This document shows, one piece after another, positions 1 to 5,512 of a stretch of 16,002 nucleotides of DNA. The notes under the pieces were generated by a model. That model saw only the letters and a program-made list of their open reading frames with translations, was not told where the DNA came from and did not search any database. Positions within the stretch are counted from its first letter, which is position 1. Every line of letters begins with the position of its first letter. The stretch covers positions 1 to 16,002 of the forward strand of contig DATIHK010000061.1 in assembly GCA_035480775.1 (NCBI GenBank), read 5' to 3'. Origin of the DNA: DATIHK01 sp035480775. Lineage in GTDB: Bacteria > Patescibacteriota > WWE3 > UBA101185 > UBA10185. Made by a program: the position numbers and the translations under genes.

Positions 1-770
1 TCACCTTGCGAAGTGATTTTTACTGTATTAATAATGTTTTTGTAATTAACTAAGTACCACGGAAAGCAAAATACTCCGATTAAAATAACGCCATTGAGTA
101 CGTTTAGTAATCTACTTTTACTAAAGAAATCTCGCCTGTGATACGACTGCAAAACTACTTCGTAAAAGAATGGAACAATCAAAAAGACAAATCCATACCA
201 TTTAGTCAGTTGTGTAAGCACCAAGAAAACAAAAAACAATAAAGAATGCTTTTTATTGAGCAAAGCATCTGACTTTATTAAGTGGTAATAAGACATTAGT
301 AAAAAAGCTACTAAAGGTATATCTAGATGAAATTCTCTACTCTGCTGCCAAACATGTGGAAAAAACGAAAAGATGAGTACAGTTAATAACGCGAGTTTTT
401 GATTATTAAATTTTACTAAAATTACTTCATACAAATAAATAATAGCTACTACCAAAAATACTGTACTTAAAAATAGAGCACTAAAGTAATTTCTTCCAAA
501 AAAAAGAATCAAAAATCCGCCTATTATGTGTATTAAAGGTGGGTAATAATTGGAGATCTGCAAAAAATCTACAATTTTTATGTTGGCGTTAATTAAAGCC
601 GGAATACGATCTGCGAATAAAAAGCTTAAACCTAAATGACCGGCGCTATCCCAAGTTGGTGGAGCTTTATCGAGCACTTGCCACACTACATTTACTGCCA
701 CATGAAAAAGCGCTACTAGTGAAAGAGTAAAGGTATATCGATCAGAAAAAATCTTTTTAAATTTATCCAC
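1..770 (-). CDS. Polytopic membrane glycosyltransferase, GT-C type (partial, 3' end outside window)
   Basis: Reading the minus strand from a GTG at 770 gives an open frame of 256 codons that runs off the left edge. After a short basic N-terminus (VDKFKKIFSDRY) comes a membrane segment, then the loop PPTWDSAGH, whose acidic residue sits where GT-C enzymes (PMT/ArnT-like, dolichyl- or undecaprenyl-phosphate sugar transferases) carry the catalytic Asp in the first periplasmic loop. Several very hydrophobic segments follow, together with a loop reading YYPPLIH and a QQSREFHLDIP stretch, as in the GT39/GT83-like 'dolichyl-phosphate-mannose mannosyltransferase' group. It probably moves a sugar from a lipid carrier onto a cell-envelope acceptor; donor and acceptor cannot be told. 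An in-frame stop lies just upstream, so GTG 770 is the only usual start codon available. The C-terminal half is missing because of the window edge, not because of damage. Confidence 0.72.
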   Translation of the reverse strand, partial: MDKFKKIFSDRYTFTLSLVALFHVAVNVVWQVLDKAPPTWDSAGHLGLSFLFADRIPALINANIKIVDFLQISNYYPPLIHIIGGFLILFFGRNYFSALFLSTVFLVVAIIYLYEVILVKFNNQKLALLTVLIFSFFPHVWQQSREFHLDIPLVAFLLMSYYHLIKSDALLNKKHSLLFFVFLVLTQLTKWYGFVFLIVPFFYEVVLQSYHRRDFFSKSRLLNVLNGVILIGVFCFPWYLVNYKNIINTVKITSQG

Positions 771-777
771 TGAGTAA

Positions 778-806
778 ATTGTAGATATTTAGGGGTTAAA
801 AGGCAA
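778..806 (-). promoter_or_regulatory. Candidate sigma70-type promoter of the glycosyltransferase gene
   Basis: Read on the minus strand: TTGCCT at 806-801, a 17-bp spacer, then TACAAT at 783-778. The expected transcription start lies about 7 nt further on, at or within one or two bases of the GTG start codon at 770, so the transcript may be leaderless. No SD is visible before the GTG. Confidence 0.45.
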
Positions 807-835
807 ATGGAGTTTGTAAATAAAGTTTGGCGGAG

Positions 836-912
836 AAAAAAACACGCCCCGCTTCCCCCATCTTCCATTCTCTGAATTTAAGAGTTTGGTTGATGGGCGG
901 AAACGAGGCGTT
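836..912 (-). terminator. Strong GC-rich Rho-independent terminator of the two-gene cassette
   Basis: The minus-strand RNA has an arm from 910 to 892 (CGCCTCGTTTCCGCCCATC) that pairs with 862-845 (GATGGGGGAAGCGGGGCG). There is one bulged base and two G-U pairs, and a small CTCT/AGAG hairpin sits in the loop. A run of seven T follows at 842-836, interrupted only by a TG step next to the stem. The stem is as GC-rich as the upstream genes and unlike the AT-rich DNA to its left, so it belongs to the cassette and marks its downstream border. Confidence 0.85.
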
Positions 913-955
913 CTAGGTGTTAATCCTATACGTGCTTGCAGCCAGGCCGGCGGTA

Positions 956-1879
956 TTAAGGAGCCGGGGTGGCGGGAGCGGGGGCGACGTCGGTGCTGAA
1001 GCTGGGCAGCGGTGGGCGGACGCCGTCTTTCACTTGCAGGACGTACATCTTGGGATCTTCGTCCTTGCGAACGGTGTCATCGGCGAAGTCTTCGCTGGTG
1101 CCGTCGCGGTAGTAAATGGTGGCGGTCACGGTGACGGAGTCGCCGCTGACTTTGGAGTTGCCCACCATCTTGATGATCACGACTTCTTGGCAGGGATAGC
1201 CGCAGTCGTTGAGGCGGTCTTTGGCCAAGGGCTGTTCCCACAAGGGCGCGGGGTCAAACTTTGCGCCTTGCGTGAATTCCCAGGCTGAGGTGCCGCCGCT
1301 CGGAAACTGGTCGCCGTAGAAGTTGATGGGCACATTGCCGGGATCAGCCTCGTTGACGAGCCAGATGATGTACAGACGGCCACACTTGGTAGCGACGTCA
1401 CACGCCGGCGTGTAATACGGCAGCGTGATCTGCTTGTCCCCAAAGATAAAGTGGCCGTGGCCCGTGAAGATCAGCTGATCTTTCTGCGGGGGCACGCTGG
1501 GGTTCAAGAAGGTCGCGACCAATTGATCGGTGCGATCGGTGAGCGCCAGGATGGCCTTGTAGGCGGTGTCCACCGGATTGGGATCCGTGGTCGCGCTGGG
1601 GGCCGGAGAGGCGCTCGGGACGACGGTGTTCTGCTGCTGCGGGAGGCCGGCGACGCCATTGTTGCTGGCGGCGGGCTTCGTGTCAACGTCGACTTTCGGC
1701 GCGGCGGCGATGCGGGAGTTAATGTAGCTGGCCACCGGGTTGGCGACGTACTTATTGCCGAAATAGCCGACGACAGCAATCACGATCACGGCGGCGGCGA
1801 CGACGAGCAAGCAGCTAAAACAGCTGGCTGCCCGAGAGAGAAAGGTCGCGCGCGGTTGCTGGGGAACGTTTGCGGTCAT
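956..1879 (-). CDS. Membrane-anchored secreted protein of unknown family (GC-rich cassette, second gene)
   Basis: The product has 307 residues and I recognise no family. A short N-terminus (MTANVPQQPRATFLSRAASC) leads into one strong transmembrane helix at about residues 18-42. A Pro/Ser/Ala/Thr-rich linker follows (about 60-100), and then a globular domain of about 180 residues with four cysteines in two short pairs (CDVATKC and CGYPC), which suggests disulfides outside the membrane. The C-terminus is again low-complexity, ending in APAPATPAP. It is probably anchored in the membrane with its bulk outside. The ATG at 1879 has a good SD, AAAGGA, about 8 nt upstream. It lies 45 nt after the first cassette gene, on the same strand and with no terminator between, so the two are co-transcribed. 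Codons are strongly G/C-ended, unlike the AT-rich flanking genes, which points to horizontal acquisition or a special cassette type. Confidence 0.8.
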   Translation of the reverse strand: MTANVPQQPRATFLSRAASCFSCLLVVAAAVIVIAVVGYFGNKYVANPVASYINSRIAAAPKVDVDTKPAASNNGVAGLPQQQNTVVPSASPAPSATTDPNPVDTAYKAILALTDRTDQLVATFLNPSVPPQKDQLIFTGHGHFIFGDKQITLPYYTPACDVATKCGRLYIIWLVNEADPGNVPINFYGDQFPSGGTSAWEFTQGAKFDPAPLWEQPLAKDRLNDCGYPCQEVVIIKMVGNSKVSGDSVTVTATIYYRDGTSEDFADDTVRKDEDPKMYVLQVKDGVRPPLPSFSTDVAPAPATPAP

Positions 1880-1926
1880 GCCTTATGTCCTTTCGATGTC
1901 CAAGTGAATCAGGATACTGGTGTGTT
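1880..1926 (-). repeat. Intercistronic leader module, copy 1 (before the membrane-anchored protein gene)
   Basis: Read on the minus strand, this 45-nt gap contains, in order, GTAACACA (overlapping the TAA stop of the upstream gene), CC, ATTCACTT, GGACA, AAAGGA (the SD) and the ATG. The same elements in the same order precede the first cassette gene at about 2582-2638, where an 8-nt insertion separates ATTCACTT from GGACA. The two leaders therefore appear to be related by duplication. Confidence 0.55.
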
Positions 1927-2581
1927 ACTGACCGTCGGCCCAGTGAAGCAGATGGGTCAACCCGTGTTTGATGCCGAACTTGCTGCGCCAGGGCCGGTTG
2001 GCCGGGGCGGGTTGCGCACCGTTGGTGTTCGTAGCGACGGGGGTCGCGACGATCTGCGCAACGGGAGCGGGGTTCGGATTGGCGGCCGGCGCTGGGGTGT
2101 TGTTCACCGGAGCGGCGGAAGCCGGGGTCGGAGCGGGTGCTGGCGTAGCGGCGACGGGGGTCGCGGCTGGGGTGGCCGGCGCGGGATCGAGGTCAATCTG
2201 CGGATCAGCCGTGGGGTTGACCAAAGCGTGGCGAAACGCGTGTTGCGTTTCGATCGGCAGATCGGGGAGCATCAACAGACCAACCTCCAGCAAATCGCTG
2301 ACGACGCTGGGGATGCCATCGAGGCGGCTGAAGTCCACGTGGAGCTGGCCATCGCGCCACATCCGAACGACGGGCGAGAAGGTCATCACGTGCAGCAGAT
2401 GCCCGATGCTCTCGTTCTGGAACATGACCGCGGTTTCGGGGTCATGCGAGTACAAGATGGCATTCAGCTGATCCCCCCGGAGGGAGATGAAGTGCTGAAT
2501 GTCCTCGGCCGGGTGTTCGTACCAATCAATCGGCTGGTGCTGCTGAGGCGGCTGATACGGGGTCGGATCAATGCTGGTCAT
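1925..2581 (-). CDS. Soluble protein with long Pro/Ala linker, unknown family (GC-rich cassette, first gene)
   Basis: No family is recognised. The 218-residue product starts at ATG 2581, which has the SD AAAGGAG 6 nt upstream. An upstream in-frame ATG at 2602 would add MDTKEND, but that start would put the SD inside the coding region. Residues 1-135 form a mixed-composition domain (motifs DWYEHPAEDIQHFISLRGDQ and MWRDGQLHVDFSRLDGIP) with no signal peptide and no membrane helix. About 60 residues of Ala/Pro/Thr/Asn-rich linker follow, and a short basic, amphipathic tail ends the protein (RPWRSKFGIKHGLTHLLHW). A cytoplasmic protein with a tethered tail is the simplest reading. It shares high GC content, Pro/Ala-rich segments and a leader module with the next gene, so the two probably act together. 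A role in the cell envelope or in interaction with another cell is possible, but the sequence does not show it. Confidence 0.78.
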   Translation of the reverse strand: MTSIDPTPYQPPQQHQPIDWYEHPAEDIQHFISLRGDQLNAILYSHDPETAVMFQNESIGHLLHVMTFSPVVRMWRDGQLHVDFSRLDGIPSVVSDLLEVGLLMLPDLPIETQHAFRHALVNPTADPQIDLDPAPATPAATPVAATPAPAPTPASAAPVNNTPAPAANPNPAPVAQIVATPVATNTNGAQPAPANRPWRSKFGIKHGLTHLLHWADGQ

Positions 2582-2638
2582 GTCATTCTCCTTTGTGTCC
2601 AATGTTCTAAGTGAATATGGGTTTTTGTTGTGTTACCA
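2582..2638 (-). repeat. Leader module, copy 2 (before the soluble cassette protein)
   Basis: On the minus strand the order is GTAACACA (2637-2630), CC, ATTCACTT, an 8-nt extra segment, GGACA, AAAGGAG and then ATG 2581. It matches copy 1 at 1880-1926. Here GTAACACA is also part of one arm of the large hairpin at 2627-2680. Confidence 0.55.
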
Positions 2639-2680
2639 AGCTTATCTGCAATGATTTACAGACAAAATTGGCAACACAAC
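2627..2680. repeat. Large inverted repeat (hairpin) in the leader of the GC-rich cassette
   Basis: The outer arms are GTTGTGTTACCAA (2627-2639) and TTGGCAACACAAC (2668-2680), 13 bp with one mismatch. Inside them a second stem, TCTGCAA/TTACAGA (7 bp with one mismatch), closes on a TGAT loop. The element lies between the promoter at 2784-2812 and the start codon at 2581, so it would be transcribed as a 5' UTR hairpin. No U-run follows on either strand, so it is not an ordinary terminator. A cis-regulatory RNA, a recombination site or a protein-binding palindrome are all possible. Confidence 0.7.
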
Positions 2681-2783
2681 TACAAAAGGAGCATTTAAGT
2701 ATAGGATTAATTATCAAAGTACTCTTGGGAAAAGAAATAGCCATTATTTTAGTAAGGGGTATGTTCTCTCCAAAGTTAGAGGT

Positions 2784-2812
2784 ATTTTACCAATAAAACA
2801 CTTTCCTGTCAA
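2784..2812 (-). promoter_or_regulatory. Near-consensus sigma70-type promoter for the GC-rich cassette
   Basis: On the minus strand: TTGACA at 2812-2807 (perfect), a 17-bp spacer, then TAAAAT at 2789-2784 (5 of 6). The start of transcription is expected near 2777, which gives a leader of about 195 nt before ATG 2581. No other plausible gene lies between, so this is the likely cassette promoter. Confidence 0.65.
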
Positions 2813-3017
2813 CGCTATAGGTCTGTTGGGTTAAGCTTGTTGTGGTGATTAGAAATCCAGGTGTATCTGCAATGTATATTGATATATTAGATCATTAAGT
2901 CCGCTAACACAATATGCGTCAGCAAATCCTCCAACCTGCATCGCTTGCTAAGTGATGTACTATACTCTACTCTTTTTGTATTACCTGCTTCTCCTGTCCA
3001 GAAGCTTGGTTTTATCT
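2813..3017. other. Non-coding interval, nothing assigned
   Basis: This AT-rich interval lies between the cassette promoter and the hairpin at 3018-3067. I see no open frame with a plausible start, no tRNA fold and no recognised RNA motif. A small 6-bp hairpin (GCTTCT/AGAAGC) lies at about 2987-3005. An 11-nt word, TATCTGCAATG, occurs here (2864-2874) and also inside the leader hairpin (2643-2653). Confidence 0.4.
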
Positions 3018-3070
3018 AATAACACTCTGTGCCTGACGCTATTATGTCGCTTGCTTGGAGTGTTATTTTT
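3018..3070 (+). terminator. Terminator-like hairpin with T-run on the plus strand
   Basis: AATAACACTC (3018-3027) pairs perfectly with GAGTGTTATT (3058-3067), and more T follow on the plus strand. The loop of about 30 nt can form a small inner stem. No plus-strand gene is visible upstream, so it either ends an unannotated small RNA or works in the other direction as the end of the rpsA operon, where the T-run is poor. Confidence 0.5.
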
Positions 3071-3114
3071 ATTCTGAAGGAATTTTTATAAGATATGAGT
3101 GAATCTTGTAATAG

Positions 3115-3158
3115 TTTTTGAGCTGTCCTGAGCAACGCGAAGCACAACAGCGAAAAAA
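3115..3158. repeat. Hairpin abutting the stop codon of the PIN-TRAM gene
   Basis: GCTGT (3122-3126) pairs with ACAGC (3147-3151). The flanking T-run (3115-3119) and A-run (3153-3158) can extend the stem past a GA/GA mismatch. The loop, CCTGAGCAACGCGAAGCACA, resembles the GAGCGAAG-type words of REP-like elements. The 3' side on the minus strand is A-rich, so this is not a standard terminator; it may protect the mRNA 3' end. Confidence 0.4.
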
Positions 3159-4121
3159 TTATTCAAGATTACTAAATATCATTTTACCTGCGTTAGTTTG
3201 AATAACTCGGGAAACTTTAGCCGGAACTTCTTCACCTACCATATCGCGAGCTCCTTCTACTACTATCATTGTTCCGTCATCAAAATAGCCAACGCCTTGT
3301 TGTTTTTCTTTTCCTGGCTGAACTATTTTTACGTTTAGACGCTCACCTGGCAAAATAACTGTTTTTACTGAGTTCGCGAGTTCGTTTATATTAAGTACTT
3401 TTAATCCAGATGTTTGGGCTACTTTATTTAAATTAAAATCGAGTGTCATAAGCTTTACTTTATAATTCTTTGCAAATTTAACTAAATCAGCATCAACTCC
3501 ACCGCTTTTTGTGGGAGTTTCTGAATTTGGAATAATAACTTTGGTTAATTTTTTTAGATCGTTTACAACGTCTAGCCCTCGCCGTCCTTTTTGCCGCTTT
3601 AAAGTATCGTCGCTATCGGAAATAGTATGGAGTTCATTGATAACAAATGTTGGAATTATGAGCAAATTATCGATAAATCCGGTTTTTACGATATCTAAAA
3701 TTCGACCATCTATTAGAACTGATGTATCGAGCACAATTCCATCAGAAATTTGCTCGCGGATTTTTTTCTCGTTTTCTTTAGATTTTTGTTTTTGTTTGTC
3801 TCGTCTAGCTTCTTGGATACGACGACTTTGGAGTTCCCAAAAATTACTAACAATGTTTGCTACTGTCTCTCTTATGAGAGTTTCGAGCCAATCCTTTACT
3901 CGTCTGCCTAACACAGGAATATAAAAGAAACCAATAAACGCTGACACTAATGCGACTAAAATTTCGGCTAAATAGTGAACACCTAAAAGTGGCTGGGCTT
4001 GAACTAAAAGGCCGTTCGAAAGCTCAAAACCTACGATAAAAAAGAATAGCGCTAAAGCAACTCTAATTAAGAGCTTTACTATTCTTTGGTATGCATCATT
4101 TAAATAAAATTTCGCATTCAA
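3159..4121 (-). CDS. Membrane-anchored PIN-TRAM domain protein (YacL-like putative RNase)
   Basis: The product has 320 residues. There are two transmembrane helices at about 14-40 and 50-71 and a charged coiled linker (about 95-125). A PIN nuclease domain (about 128-245) follows, with acidic residues D132, D138, E163, D200/D202 and D218 in the family positions (GIVLDTSVLIDGR, INELH, GGVDADL, TLDFN). A C-terminal TRAM RNA-binding fold (about 250-318) contains PGERLNVKIVQPGKEKQQGVGYFDDGTMIVVEG. The family matches B. subtilis YacL, but the membrane part is shorter (two helices rather than four). It is expected to be a Mg-dependent ribonuclease held at the membrane; the substrate is unknown. The start at 4121 is supported by GGAGG about 11 nt upstream. 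It is the last gene of the rpsA-clpC-radA operon, 14 nt after radA, a neighbour order also seen in Firmicutes. Confidence 0.92.
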   Translation of the reverse strand: MNAKFYLNDAYQRIVKLLIRVALALFFFIVGFELSNGLLVQAQPLLGVHYLAEILVALVSAFIGFFYIPVLGRRVKDWLETLIRETVANIVSNFWELQSRRIQEARRDKQKQKSKENEKKIREQISDGIVLDTSVLIDGRILDIVKTGFIDNLLIIPTFVINELHTISDSDDTLKRQKGRRGLDVVNDLKKLTKVIIPNSETPTKSGGVDADLVKFAKNYKVKLMTLDFNLNKVAQTSGLKVLNINELANSVKTVILPGERLNVKIVQPGKEKQQGVGYFDDGTMIVVEGARDMVGEEVPAKVSRVIQTNAGKMIFSNLE

Positions 4122-4135
4122 AACTTATTCCTCCA

Positions 4136-5461
4136 TTAATCTTTACCACTAAATACTTTGAATATTGCTTGCTTTACTGATCTCACATTTTCAGGACTGA
4201 TTACATTTTTGTATTTTAACTTTTTAACCTCGGCAATGCGCTTATCTTGATGAATTACGCGACGAACTTCTCCTGAAAGTCCACATTCTCCAAATACGAC
4301 TGCGTCATTCGGAATTGGCTTATCTTTTAATGCTGAAGCAATTGCCAGACAAACCGCTAAATCTACTGCGTGTTCGGATACTTTAAAACCTCCTGCGACG
4401 TTTAGATATACATCTTGCTGAGATAAGTTTAACCCACATCTTTTCTCTAAGATAGCTATTAAAACTTGTAATCTATTTACATTAAAACCACTGGCGGTTC
4501 TTTTTGGATAGCCAAAATTTGTGGCTACTGTTAAAGCTTGAATCTCAAAAAGAAGCGGTCTAAAACCTTCCATAACAACAGTAACACAAGAACCTGAAGC
4601 ATCGGCTTTTTGATCTAAAAATATTTTTGAAGGATTATCTACTTCTACCATACCTGTTTCGAGCATTTCAAAAATTCCTATCTCAGACACAGGTCCAAAG
4701 CGATTTTTTGTAGTTCGGAGAATACGATAGAGATTTTGAGTATCACCTTCGAGATATAAAACGGTGTCTACTATATGTTCTAACACTTTGGGACCGGCAA
4801 CCGTTCCTTCTTTAGTAACGTGACCTACCAAAATTAAAGGTACAGAGAGTCTTTTGACCAAATTGGTAAGCTTTTGTGTGCCACCTCTGACTTGGCCGAC
4901 AGAACCAGCCATACCGGTTAATTCTTCTGAAAAAAGCGTTTGAACGGAATCTACTATAACTAGAGAAATGCCTTTTTGCGCTTCTATTTCGGAATAAATT
5001 ACATCAACATTTGTTTCTTGCAACATTAATAAATTTTTTGCGGAATATTTCATGCGATCCGCGCGAACTTTTATTTGCTCTGCACTTTCTTCGCCAGCGA
5101 CATATAAGATTTTGGAATTAAGCATGCTTTTGGAAATCTGAGTTAATAATGTACTCTTACCTATTCCTGGGTCTCCAGCTAAAAGAATTACTTGACCCGG
5201 AACAAATCCGCCACCCAGCACCCGATCAAATTCCACTATATTAGAACTTACTCTTTTTGGAGGTGCCGAAATAATTTCTGAAAGAGGTTTTGGAGCAGAA
5301 CCAGCTCGCGCATAAGTATGATTTGATGATAATGAAGCTTGTTTTATGACTGCAGTTTCTTCAAAAGTATTCCATTCACCACAATTTGGACACTGCCCTA
5401 ACCACTGAGGTGATTCAAATGCGCATTTTTGACAAATAAATACTGTTTTAGCCCTTGGCAT
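4136..5461 (-). CDS. radA: DNA repair protein RadA (Sms)
   Basis: The product has 441 residues, the usual length for RadA. It starts with a C4 zinc finger (C10, C13, C24, C27; CQKC and CPNC). A RecA-like ATPase follows, with Walker A GDPGIGKS at 96-103, Walker B LVIVDS at about 167-172 and the RadA signature KNRFG at 252-256. The C-terminal part is the Lon-protease-like domain (about 280-441) that RadA uses for hexamer assembly and DNA binding. RadA is a branch-migration helicase that extends RecA-made recombination intermediates. It lies 51 nt downstream of clpC on the same strand, and no SD is seen before ATG 5461. All key residues are present, so an active enzyme is expected. Confidence 0.97.
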   Translation of the reverse strand: MPRAKTVFICQKCAFESPQWLGQCPNCGEWNTFEETAVIKQASLSSNHTYARAGSAPKPLSEIISAPPKRVSSNIVEFDRVLGGGFVPGQVILLAGDPGIGKSTLLTQISKSMLNSKILYVAGEESAEQIKVRADRMKYSAKNLLMLQETNVDVIYSEIEAQKGISLVIVDSVQTLFSEELTGMAGSVGQVRGGTQKLTNLVKRLSVPLILVGHVTKEGTVAGPKVLEHIVDTVLYLEGDTQNLYRILRTTKNRFGPVSEIGIFEMLETGMVEVDNPSKIFLDQKADASGSCVTVVMEGFRPLLFEIQALTVATNFGYPKRTASGFNVNRLQVLIAILEKRCGLNLSQQDVYLNVAGGFKVSEHAVDLAVCLAIASALKDKPIPNDAVVFGECGLSGEVRRVIHQDKRIAEVKKLKYKNVISPENVRSVKQAIFKVFSGKD

Positions 5462-5512
5462 ATTTTTATTCTAGACTAATTAGTTAAATGAAGCGACGGC
5501 CAAATATCTATT

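Noticed and set aside
1451..2614. Long plus-strand open frames opposite the cassette genes (387 and 167 codons)
   Set aside because: They are antisense shadows of GC-rich genes, where stop codons are rare. They have very biased Gly/Arg/Val content, and the minus-strand genes have good SDs and a shared terminator.
836..2680. Integron cassette or transposon ends
   Set aside because: The inverted repeats at the borders differ from each other, do not show attC-type paired core sites, and no flanking direct repeats or recombinase gene are visible.
2611..2796. Plus-strand open frame of 61 codons beside the cassette
   Set aside because: No SD, no domain, and it overlaps the large hairpin and the minus-strand promoter; more likely a chance frame in the leader region.
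2940..3015. Possible SRP RNA (words GGACAGGAG and AAGCAGG on the minus strand)
   Set aside because: The helix 8 tetraloop with its closing C-G pairs and the symmetric loop are missing; the sequence instead forms a simple 6-bp hairpin.
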